Program-made: the position numbers and the translations under genes
Part shown: positions 39,027 to 50,600 of the stretch, in pieces
Position numbering within the stretch: the stretch's first letter is position 1
Layout of the letters: each line of letters opens with the position of its first letter
NCBI GenBank assembly: GCA_030562195.1
Contig: JAUJPP010000001.1
Span: 12,144,472 to 12,208,471 of the forward strand
Direction: 5' to 3'
DNA: 64,000 nt
Origin: Nipponacmea schrenckii
Lineage: Eukaryota > Mollusca > Gastropoda > Lottiidae
The notes under the pieces: generated by a model
Told to the model about the DNA's origin: nothing
What the model saw: the letters and a program-made list of their open reading frames with translations, nothing else
The model's database searches: none

Positions 39027-39473
39027 CTTGGAAACTTAATATTCAAGTTTAACAACCTAAAATCATAATGGACTTCTTCAAATCAGTAGTGAGATACTTC
39101 TTTAATGTTTTTCCTCCATTATATGAACAAAATTCTGAAATTAAGAGATAAAAGAGTATCAGAGTCATAGTCATTATGTTGATGATGCCTTACATAGCAA
39201 AGGAAGTAGTCAATTACTGTCATCAATTGACTGAGTATCGATCTGTATTTATCACAAGTGTACCCCGAGTGATATCTGACTATGTCAGTGGGACCATATA
39301 TAACTCAAAGCCCTAGGCCTACTCTTCTTGTTAATGTTGGATTATTGGAAAAGTTGCTTGGATAAACCAGGCTGCAATAAAACATAAACAATCCCATGTT
39401 GCTAAAGCAACATTTGGATGTTGGTTCATGTATATATCCAAACATTACTTTATTAAGAACATGCAAACAATCT

Positions 39474-40082
39474 AGTTCAAAACTGGCTGACTCTCTTCCC
39501 AGCCTCTGATAGCTATTGGACAGATATGGCTGGGGGAATGTCAGAAAAACTAGGCACCAAAAACTTGGGATTTTCTGAACAGTTTTAAGCATATACATAC
39601 GGTACCTCGAACCCACTTAACCTCGATATATTTGGAAAGATGGATGTTTTTGTAGTTCAGTCATACCATCATTATCCACGTACACCACTCTATCTCACCT
39701 GTGGTTGGGTTAATTTTTTTTTCAAGAATTTCAATCACTTAGTCTCCATCTCAAATTGCATGCGCATAAAAAAATTCTGACGTTTCATTATGACCCAGTA
39801 GCGTCAGAATTTTGGATATGCGCAATTTAAAATGGCGACTGAGCGATTGAAACTCTTGAAAAAACTTTGACACAACCATAGGCATGACATGACTATGAGT
39901 GGTGTATAGGGATAATGATGGTATGATTGACCTACAAACAAATCCATCTTTCCAAATATATCCAGGTTTGCTGGATTCGAGGTATGTGAGGTGCGGAAAA
40001 TCGCAAGTTTTTCTGACTCTCCCCCAGCCATATTTGTCCAAATAGCTATTAGAGACTGGGAATAGATTCAGCAAGATTCGGA
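39474..40082. mobile_element. Foldback element, about 600 bp
   Basis: Nearly the whole length is one large imperfect inverted repeat, centred near 39780. Left arm: CCTCTGATAGCTATTGGACA, ATGGCTGGGGGAATGTCAGA, CTCGATATATTTGGAAAGAT. The right arm carries the complements (ATCTTTCCAAATATATC, TCTGACTCTCCCCCAGCCAT, AATAGCTATTAGAGACTGGG). Minus-strand open frames of 75-113 codons in it are by-products of the repeat. Confidence 0.85.
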
Positions 40083-40500
40083 CTATCAACAATCCTAGTT
40101 CTTTCGACTTCTTATTTCATTCCATTGCATAACATACCCGAAATTAAAAGGCGTGGAATATTTTTCGATCTCTCACTTTTATATTTCCAAATATCATCAT
40201 TCAATTCTCATCTTAGAATATTGAAATATATTTTTGTTTCAGTAAAATAACTCACACAAATATTCATGCAGGTTCATGTTTGTCTTCCATCTTGTTTGTT
40301 TTCACAACAACTTCTCGCATATTCTCAGAGTATCGCGTTTCTTGGATTTCTCAATTTAACTCATTTATTGTAAGATACATTTAATAAAATGCATGTTAAG
40401 TTTTGATATATGAATATCTATAATTGAATTGAACTCTTAAGTTTGATTCTCTGATGTTTAAGAACCGCAAGAACTAAAACCAATCCATTTTCATTTCTAT

Positions 40501-40542
40501 CACGTGACCGTACATGAGAAACATGGCTGCTTCCCGCGGGAA
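40501..40542. promoter_or_regulatory. E-box and palindromic E2F-like site
   Basis: A CACGTG E-box (40501-40506, within TATCACGTGACC) and a perfect 12-bp palindrome TTCCCGCGGGAA (40531-40542), which fits the E2F/DP core. These lie in the most GC-rich spot of the interval, just before a likely untranslated TUBGCP2 exon (to 40648). Confidence 0.5.
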
Positions 40543-40813
40543 AGAGAAAGATAATTACAATACAAAATAAAAAGAATTTTCGCTTTGGAAAGTAAATAAA
40601 TTTCTTTTTAATTCCGTTTTTTCTAAAGTACATATCTAATTGAAGAAGGTGAGCAACTTTTATAAATTATACCTGTACCATTTGATCATTTTCCTAATCC
40701 AACATAGGGTGGAGTGACAACCTAGTGATAAAGTGAAAGTAGATCAAATTTTAGCTTAGTTGTCAGTTATAGATATGATACAAGGGCAGTGGAAGCATAG
40801 TTCCACTCTAGCA

Positions 40814-40825
40814 TTTTTTCCCGCC
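40814..40825 (+). promoter_or_regulatory. Second E2F-like site
   Basis: TTTTTTCCCGCC matches the classic E2F site. If the predicted untranslated exon is right, it lies in the first TUBGCP2 intron. Confidence 0.35.
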
Positions 40826-41029
40826 GGTCATCACAATGTCAATCTCAGAACGTTATTTCATATGATAATATGCACAATTTGACATTGAATGAATATGTTT
40901 TAATTGTAGCTAAGGAAAATAGTCTAACTAGGACCTAACTAAAAAAAGAAGTAGCCTAATAATAAAGATTAACATTGGGCATTTCCTTAACATTGTGCCA
41001 TTTGAATCTAGCCTAATTTATTCACTAAC

Positions 41030-41463
41030 TCTGATAACTCTTTGGGCAGATATGGCTGGGGGAGAGTCAGAAAAATTAGGCACCAAAAATTTGCCCTGTG
41101 GGGGGGGGGGGTTTAAACGTATTTACATACCCCAAATCCACTAAACCTCGGAGTCCTACACCATTCATGTCACGTCTGTGGTTGCGTCAAATTTATTTCA
41201 AGAATTTTAATCGGCCAGTTGCCATTTTAAATTGTGCGTGTGTATGGTGTAAAGGGATAATGATGGTATTACTGAACTACTAAAACATCAGCTTACCATG
41301 GTTTGGTGGATGCAAGGTATGTAAATAGGTTTAAAACTCTGTATCTGCGTAGTTGCGGAAAATACCAAGTTTTTGGTGCCTAGTTTTTCTGACTCTCTCC
41401 CCAAGCCATATCTGTCTAAATAGCTATCAGAGGCTGGGAATAGAGTCAGCAAGTTTCGGACTA
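41030..41463. mobile_element. Foldback element, shorter second copy
   Basis: Shares GGCAGATATGGCTGGGGGAG on the left and GACTCTCTCCCCAAGCCATA plus ATAGCTATCAGAGGCTGGGA on the right with the 39474-40082 copy, but has lost part of the middle and has gained a run of ten or more G at 41099-41111. Confidence 0.8.
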
Positions 41464-41691
41464 CATCAGAATAAGCTTGCTAGCAAAGTGGTTAATTTAC
41501 AAAAGGGAGTTTAATTTCAAAGTTTTGTTAGATATGGATCTTGAAATTGATATTGATTATTTCCATCAATGTCAAATGTGCCTTTAATTCCAGTAGCCTG
41601 AATCTTTTTTAAGAGATTTCTATCCTTTCTTTGGAAATAAGTGCAATTTGAAAATCATTTATTTCTATATGATCTTTAGATTTTAGATAAA

Positions 41692-44600
41692 ATGGGTGAG
41701 TTTAAAGTTCATCACCATGTCAGTGAGCTGATGAACCTATTGGGGTAGGTGATTGGTAAATTTTCTAAGGTAATCCCTAAATTGATCCAGCTTATTTTAT
41801 CTAGACTGAACTTAATTTACTTTTCCATAATTCAGACTTGAGAAACATGTGTTGCCCTTAATAATTTGTTAGCAATAGTTACAATATTGTATTGTTTTGT
41901 TCAATTAGTCGATGATATCCATCAACATGAAAGAAGAAATTTTATACTAGATTATGACTATATAATTGTAATCCTCCTAAGGATAATATGAACCATTAAA
42001 TAGAAAAATCTTCCTCTGTCCTTCTGGTAAAGGTTTTTTAATAATTTTTGTTTTATAACATATTTTTAATTTTTCAGTGTTCGATCAACAGATGCAATAG
42101 GAGCTGAAGATTATACAGAAATGTTATTAAAGAATACAACACCATATGTCACTACACAAGTATGTCTTAACTACTAATACACATTATACAGGGATTGTAA
42201 AAGATTTTATAAATAAAAATCATGTGTATCAGTGGCACCATTCTAATTTTCTATCAGATTTCTATGGTTCTTGTTATTCTACTAAAACGAAGTGTATCAC
42301 ATAAGGACATTGCGATAAGTGATGTCATCACACACTAAGTTTAAAGTTAAATTGCAGGAACCATACAAAGCTGATTGAAACTTGGAATGATGCAAATTGA
42401 TGCCATCAGTGTCCTTGATACACATATTTTTTTTTAGAAAATCTCTTCACTTTTTTTATGACATTTAATCCAGGTATCTGCTCATCAAGCTAAGAGAAAG
42501 ATAGCAGAATCATCCAAAACACCTATAGAATTCCTGGCAAAATATGATGAACTGAAAGGCAAGAAGTAAGTTTACACTTTTGTTTCTAAGTAAAGATATA
42601 ATATCCTTGAAATGATGGTTTACCTAGATTAAATATTAATAATTCAAATATAATTTATGGCCTAAAGAATGCTAATATTATGCTTACAATGGTATTGAAT
42701 GATTTAAATTTGGACATAAGGACAACCAAATAATTCTACTTTGAACCATATGCAGTGCTTTTACTTTGACTGAAGTTGAACTTTGACTATAGTTTAACTT
42801 TAAAGTTAGCATAAAAAAATTTCTTTGTTTCCTACATTTGAAAGACAAAGATAAGCATGACTTTCGGAAAGATCAAACGGTGTGTATATAAATTTCAACT
42901 TAAGTCTAACTTAAGGTCAGGTTTAGATTAAGTATGAGCGGTGCTTACTGCACTTTTGGACAAGAATATTAATATACCACACACACTGTATATATCAATG
43001 TTTCTTATTGCAGTGTTCGTGATTTGGATTCTTTGGTGTTTTTACTGTCCAAGTTGGTGGATGAACCCAAGGTATCTCTATTTATTTTATCATTTATTGT
43101 ATTAAATATTTAAGAAATATTATTCTGGATAAGAATTCACACAATTGTTGGTAAAGTTGCAGTGTTTTTATGCAGGTTTAAAATAATTTTGAATGAACGA
43201 CTTTTTTGTGAAAAAAATATGAATATTTTTGTATGTTTACATTAAGTACCGTACTAAAACATTTCCCTCAACCGAAAAAAATATCGAAATTTTGCTGCAA
43301 GATGATGTGTGCTCATATTTGTATTTTGTAACACAAAATAGTTATCTCTTTAAATTTTAGACAAAGGAATTTTTAGAAAAGAATGCTAGAGACAGAGCAA
43401 AGGAAGCAGGATTGACCTTGACCTCACATGATAAGATAACTGGTCAGTTGCCATCACCCGGTACCAAGATGACTCCACAAGAAGTATTAGAGGTAAGGAC
43501 AGATGAATATATAATGGTCATATAGACTCTTCTGACTCCATTCCAGATGCTGAAAAGTAGCTTCAGATATTTCATATGATTCTGTCTGTGGAAAAAGGAA
43601 AAATATCTCTGAATCAAGCTCAGTTCTTCATAAAGGTCATATGTTTATGGTAACTCCACCAGTAAAATAAAACGTCTGACCCATGACCCATCTTTCTCAG
43701 AGGATGACCGATGTGAAAATGATAAATCTTTATATTGGAACAACAGCATGGTATATCACATCATGGTATTTCAAATGACTTATTACATTATAGATTAAAG
43801 ATATATTAATGAAAGAAGCTCATTCTTTACCAGCTGCTACATCTTCAGAGTTTCTACGTAAAGCATTAAGAGAAAAACAGTTGAAAAGAAATGGTAAGAA
43901 GAAGAATCCGTATTCTATTTCAATTATACTCATTTGTGGTCTGGAACCTCCAGGCTCAAAGGAAGGCTCAAAACCATCTCATTCTTAAAAAAATGAATTT
44001 GATGTAAGATAACTTAAATGTTCCAGTCTTCTGAACAGAACTCTCTTTGAGTTCAAATTGGTTTTAAGATTTGTTTGAGATTGTCAATAAAACTGAAATA
44101 TCTATTGTTACAGTCAATATACCAATGCAACCTGAGTGGTTGTTTCAAAGACCAGCTTTAACATTAGATTTTATGGTAGGAGTTGATGGTCCCACAGATC
44201 AGGTAATGTGTTTTATATAAGAAGTCTTGAATATCAGTTTTTGAATGTCATTAGTGTGATTACATTGAACAATGATGGTCAAGGGTTCCAATTTCGTTTG
44301 GCATTGTCATGAGCTTGCCAAAGTTTCCTTCCCTTATTCAATCGACCTGGCTGTAATTGGGTATGGATAATCTGGACAAGATCTTTGCCAAGTGGTTTGA
44401 ATATACCAAATTCTTGAGATGTAAAGGTGATGCCAAATAGGTCTTTTTTAAATGTATCTTTGTCAAGATAGCATAAATACCACAGTATTTGTTGTCTTGG
44501 CAACAGTTTTCAAAAGTTCATTTTCTAAATGATTATTTTATTTCAGAATATAGTTCCATTGGGTACATTAACTTTGTTTCAACAAGAACATGCTATTATA

Positions 44601-47600
44601 GATGATATACTTTGTTGTATGCAGGTAGGTCAAATTATTTAATACACAATGATTTCTCAGAATAGTCAAATAGTAGAATCATTTCTATAATTGTTATGAT
44701 ATGAATAGTTGTATGACATTCTTATATATTTTCATAAATCAATATACACTGCTCTAGTTTGTTTTGTTCCTCAATTGTGTACTAGTAATATGGTATTTTA
44801 TATTTAGGGAATTGAAGGGAAGTATATATTAGCCAGAGCTTTAACAGAAAGATATGCTTCTAAAGAGTTTATGATTGATCAAAGTCTAGGTAAGAATTCT
44901 CATTAAGATACAAACTGTGGCTTGATATTCCAACTTTTTCTTTCGGACAGTTACGATATTGCTCTGGCCTTCTTTTCTAAATTCAATCCTTGGATCCAAT
45001 GGTTAAGTAATTATGCTATATGATATTGTTTCCTGATTATTTCGCCAATGCACACTACATGCAATTAGTGTTCACCCAGTGTAAGGTAAGGCATAGATAA
45101 TGAAATGCAAATAAGTCAAGATATAACATAAAAACAAGAAGTACATTGAGATATAATATTAAATTATATTATTATTTTCAATCTTGTTTCTTGTAGATCC
45201 ATCTTTACAAGAATTAGTTCAAAGAATATTACCATTATGTTCTAACTATTCTACTGTAGTTAGATTTATTGAAGGTAGGTGTCTGAGAAAACAGTGCCTG
45301 AGCAATTCATTTTACCTGAACATAATGGTAGATTCAAATGCAATGAGTATTTAGAGGGATGCACTCACTCACTCTCTTTTTGCAACAGTTTGCATCAGGT
45401 TCAGATGTGTGTATATGTGACATAGTACAGAATTATTACAAGATAGAGAAGCCATAACATTTTCTTTATTAGCTTACAGAACTTAAGTTTGACACCCAAC
45501 GTTGCTGTTAGAATGGAATTATGACATCTAGATTAACAGCAATATAAATAATGAAATTGACCCAAAGAGGTTAATGATGTGCTATCTATTGGTAAAGCAA
45601 ATTCGTTTTTGAAACACAATATTATTAAGCTATTAAAAAAGTTCTTTAATTTTTTCCAGAAAAGTCTGCATTTGAATATGGATTAGTGAATCATGCTTTA
45701 TCAGCTGCTATGAGATCTTTAATCAAGGTAAATTCATATTTAGTAACTTCTTATATTTAGTATTCTGTAATACAAAAGAATTTAAGCTACACACTCTCTT
45801 GGTTAATGTATGTATGAAACCTATGGGTTAGTTCTAGTGTACCTATTTTTTCAACCAGATTTTTTATTTATTTTACAGGATTATATGGTTTTAGTGGCTC
45901 AACTTGAACACCAATATAGAACTGTAAGTACATATAAGTTTGTAACTTTCACACATTTTCCTGATTTATTTGAACTCTGATCTGTGATAAGCGGTATGGA
46001 CCACCTCTGTTTTAATGGTTTAGCCTTTGTGCCTGCTTCTTGCAATCTCATTCTGTGAAAGTGAAGGTTTTGTTATGTAAATGTATTAAAGAATACAACT
46101 TCGAAATGTAAAATCCCTCTTTGGCCTTGTGTACTTACCTTCCAAGGGAGACTACTTTTAATGACATTCTTAATTGTGTATAGGTAACAATGTGACAATT
46201 GTTGAATCAAATATATAAACATGTATGAATATAAATGAAAAACAATTTTAATTGCTTTCAAACTATTTTAGTAATTATTAATTATATTACCTGTTAATAA
46301 AAGCTAAATGTATGTTTTCCAGGGTAATTTAACTTTACAGAAGATATGGTTTTATTTACAACCCACTATGAGAACATTAGAAATATTGTGCTCAGTTTCT
46401 AATAGTGTTAATAGAGTGAGTATTAAGATAGTGTTTGAGCATTATGATGCTCGAGGGCAAGTTAGAGAAAGATTCTAACTGCTGAAGTTAATGAACGGAT
46501 CTAATTTTTGATTGATAACACAATTAAGTAATCCATATTCCTATAGCAACTATTAGCAACTGCTGTTTTTAGTTATTGGTGTACTGTGTTCAAATAAATC
46601 AAGGGACCTATCAAAGGGTCATATGGTAACAAATCTAGTTTCTTTTATATCCCAAAGTAATCAGCCAAAGTTCCCACAACAAATCAATTAGAATAAATAA
46701 ATCTAAGACTGTTTTAAACTATAATGATTATGATTTGTTTTGTACAGGGTGAATGTATTGGTGGAGCTGTATTGAGTTTATTACATGAGAAAACTTGTAG
46801 TTTAATTGGGTAAGTACAAATCAGTGTTAGGTCACCATGAATTAGGAAGTGTGTTTGTCAACTGATCATCAAGAGGTGTTTGTCAACTGATCATCAAGAG
46901 GTGTTTGTCAACTGATCATCAAGAGGTGTTTGTCAACTTATCCTCAAGAGTTGTTTGTCAACTGATCATCAAAAGGTGTTTGTCAACTGATCATCAAGAG
47001 GTGTTTGTCAACTGATCATAAGGAGATGTTTGTCAACTGATCATCAAGAAGTATTTGTCAACTCACCAAACTCACCATTATTGAGAAGTTCTGTGTCACC
47101 TTGATTTAGAAGATGTATGTCAATTCACCATGATTGAAGAAGAGATTTTCAACTCAAGGGGATTGAAGTGGTCTTTGTCAACCCAAAGCGTTTTCCCAAA
47201 CAGCAATAAAAGATGTTTAAAGTGTGTCTGTAAAACATTAAAACAGTAATTCTTAATAAATCAGTAAAAATGATGTATCTCATTTCAGTGACATAAAAAG
47301 TCAAGAACTGTGTTTGTATCTAACTCAATCTGTAAGTATGCTTCATTCATTCTTTGTCCATACTCCCAAGAATGGTTTTGATAGGTAAAATATATCTACT
47401 GTTTGAATCTATTTATAGGCTTGTGTTCCATATTTTGAAATATTAGAAAAATGGATATATAAAGGAATTATCAGAGATCCCTATTCAGAGGTTAGTACAG
47501 TCCGTACATTTTAAACTGATTGATTATACCGTTCAGCATAGCCGTCCAGTGTCCAATGAGGGAAAATAGTCAAGAAACTGTGTCTAGGATCTTTAATTTA

Positions 47601-50600
47601 TAATATGGTGTTTCTTATTGTAAAAAATTCCTCACTTTTTTATGAACATGTTTATGAAGGGCAAATATTTTTAATGATATTGCATGTTAGTTTTTAGTAG
47701 AAGAAAATGAGACAATACAGAAAGAAAAATTACAAGAAGATTACAATGATGCATATCCTTAAACATTATTTATACATTTACAATTTCTACTGAGTATGTG
47801 TCGCATTTTTCTGGTTTTTCAGACATTCAGTAGAAAACTTGTTTTGAATTAATGAAAACAATGATTCAATAGAGGCTGCCATTTTGAATTAGTCCAAATG
47901 TTACAAAATGATCACTGATGGGATAAATTTAGTAGTGACGTATGGTTTGCCAAGGGAGGTTATTAGTCTCTAATGAGGAGAATCTGGCATTGGAAAGCAA
48001 CGGTTGTTTCATGTATATATCCAAACATTTCTTTAGGAACATGGATATATATAGTGGCACTAGAGAAAATAATACCTCTTGCATAAATGGGGATTACATA
48101 GTTTCCAAGTCAGAAATAGTATTAAATAGTTTCCCAGTCAGGAATAATATAAAATAGTTTCCCAGTCAGGAATAGTATTAAATAGTTTCCCAGTATGAAA
48201 TAGTATTAGAGAGTCTCCCAGTCAGAAATAGTATTTTAAATAGTTTCTCAGTTAGAAATAGTATTCAATTGTTTCCCAGTTAGAAAAAGTATTCAATAGT
48301 TTCCCAGTCAGAAATAGCATTCAATAGTTTCCCAGTCAGAAATAGTATTAGATAGTTTCTCAGTCAGAAATAGTGTTCAATATTACTTCAAGAGTGTTTT
48401 TGATGTGAAATAAATTCTGTATTCTTTGTAATTATTTGTCCTTAACTTATTGCTACGTATTGGGAACAACACTATACAATATGTCGTGAGAGAATACCTG
48501 TATTTCTAGAAATAATAGCAGATAAAATATTAAATACTGGAAAATATCTCAATGTTGTTAGACTGTGTGGTGAGTTAGTCAAAATTAAAGTAGAAAAGTA
48601 AATTTTCTTTTGATAAAAGTATAAATTCCTAATTTTTGGTGATAAGATTATACAAGGATTCTGTTGTATATTAAAAACCACCGATGAATGTATCTTCATA
48701 TTACCTTAAATTTGGGCATTATATTGTATGTTTATTCTAATCTGTGATAGATTTTTGAACTCCAAGCCCTAGCCATAGCATCAGTTATTTTTTCAAACGC
48801 CTATGGCACCTAAACAGCTTTTGCAAATAGATGTAACTCAATTTACTAGTACAACCTAGAAACACTTCCAACCCATTAATTTATTTTGCAAACTTTTCGT
48901 TCCATTATTTACCACTTCAACTGATAAATCTGCATGTAATATTGAAATGTGTTTCAGATACTTCTGAGATCCCAAGAGCAAAACATCTCTCATAACTTTA
49001 AATAATTCAATTGAAATACCCATTGCTTACTTACTATTGTAATATTTTATATAATTATATTTACTAGGTCGTGATGTAAAATGTCCCCATGCTGGTGAAG
49101 TACTATATACATTGAAAGATAAGAAATATTTTGAACAGATAGAGAAAGCCTATAACTATGCTAGTAGATTGTTATTAGATTTATTGATAGAAGAGAAAGA
49201 ACTGATAGCTAGATTAAGGTATGGTCTTTTATTTAACAGTGGTGACTGACTTGTCAACTGAATGTTGTTTCACTAATGAACATCTAGTTGAATGGGAAAC
49301 AAATTCTGCTTACTCAGCAATCTATTTTTTAATGGGCATTGCATGGCTATTCTTGTCATTTAACAGATCTTAAACAGAAAATTTTAATTAGGGTCATTGA
49401 TTCAGTTTTTATGGCACCCTCTTCTCATGCTACGGATTCTAATGTTTTTTTGAAAAGAATATAATATACAGTTATGATAATATATTAAATGTACAGAATT
49501 TGCTTTTTCACTCTAGAAACATGATTTTGATATACTTAATAAACATTACGATGTGTATTTTTCAGGTCTATCAAGCATTATTTCCTCCTAGATAAAGGTG
49601 ATTTTGTGGTACAGTTTATGGATATGACTGATGATGAAATGAAAAAAGACATTGACAATATCCTTTCTTGTTTTGGGGCATATTTTATTGTTTGGGGTTA
49701 TACTTTTCCAGAGTCAGTTTGTATAAATGTTAAGGAAAGATTTCAATCATGTGTATTCAAGACATAGCTGGATACCTGAAAATTTTTATTTCTGTATGCA
49801 GAATCTGATTTTTTTGATTAAATGTTCTGATTTTAAACTATAAGCAATCATATAATTTGAAATGATTTAGTTACCGGTATTATTATTTATACAAGCTTAG
49901 TATATTATTGTTGACCTTAACTAGTATAACATATAATGCCTACTAGATTAGAAACATTATTAGAACTAGCTCTACGTACCAGCACAGCTAATGTTGATCC
50001 TTATAAAGATGATCTCAAGTAAGTTATGATCTTTTTATCTATTGTTAAGTATGTTGTTGATCTAAATAAAACAATTATTTTGGATGAACACTTCTAGGAA
50101 ATTTATCATTTCAAAATTTTAATGTGGTACTCATTTTATTTCTAATGACATGTGAAAATCATATTCAAATGTGGAAAATAATAAATATTCTGGAATCTAT
50201 CAATAATAATTGGTTTATTTATCTATACTTGTGCTTTTAATATGTCATTGAAGGATAACATTCTATTTTCTTCTATCAAGTTGTATGATGCAGTGATTGT
50301 ACAAAATAATGGGCTGTTGTATAACCTTGATTTAGAATATCTGGAAGGTCTTGCAATGTTGTTCTTGGTCTATTAAAGATGAATTAGTCAGTGAATAACG
50401 CTAGTGTTTTATGTAGGAAGGCTTTTCTCTGACTTCTAATAACTTAGTGTTTTATATTACACAAGAGACAATGGTGGTATTCAATTGAAACATTCTAAAC
50501 AGATTCTATGAATCAGATCTGGTAATGTCACATTAGAAAAGAAAAAAAAGGAAAGAAACAACTATATTTTACAAGGATAACAATCTGCTGTGACTTGGAT

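Larger units (their letters stand above)
39027..41691. other. TMEM138-TUBGCP2 head-to-head interval
   Basis: 2.7 kb between divergent start codons, holding two copies of a foldback element, a palindromic E2F-like site, an E-box and a likely untranslated first exon of TUBGCP2 ending at 40648 (AAG|GTGAGC), with acceptors shortly before the ATG at 41692. The untranslated exon is inference. Confidence 0.5.

Noticed and set aside
39751..40092. Minus-strand frames of 75-113 codons
   Set aside because: Lie wholly within the foldback element and reflect its repeated text; no known domain.
37389..41691. TMEM216 next to TMEM138, as in vertebrates
   Set aside because: No TMEM216-like exon was seen on either side within the window.
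44279..44503. 74-codon minus-strand frame in a TUBGCP2 intron
   Set aside because: Covers the SINE fragment, antisense to it.
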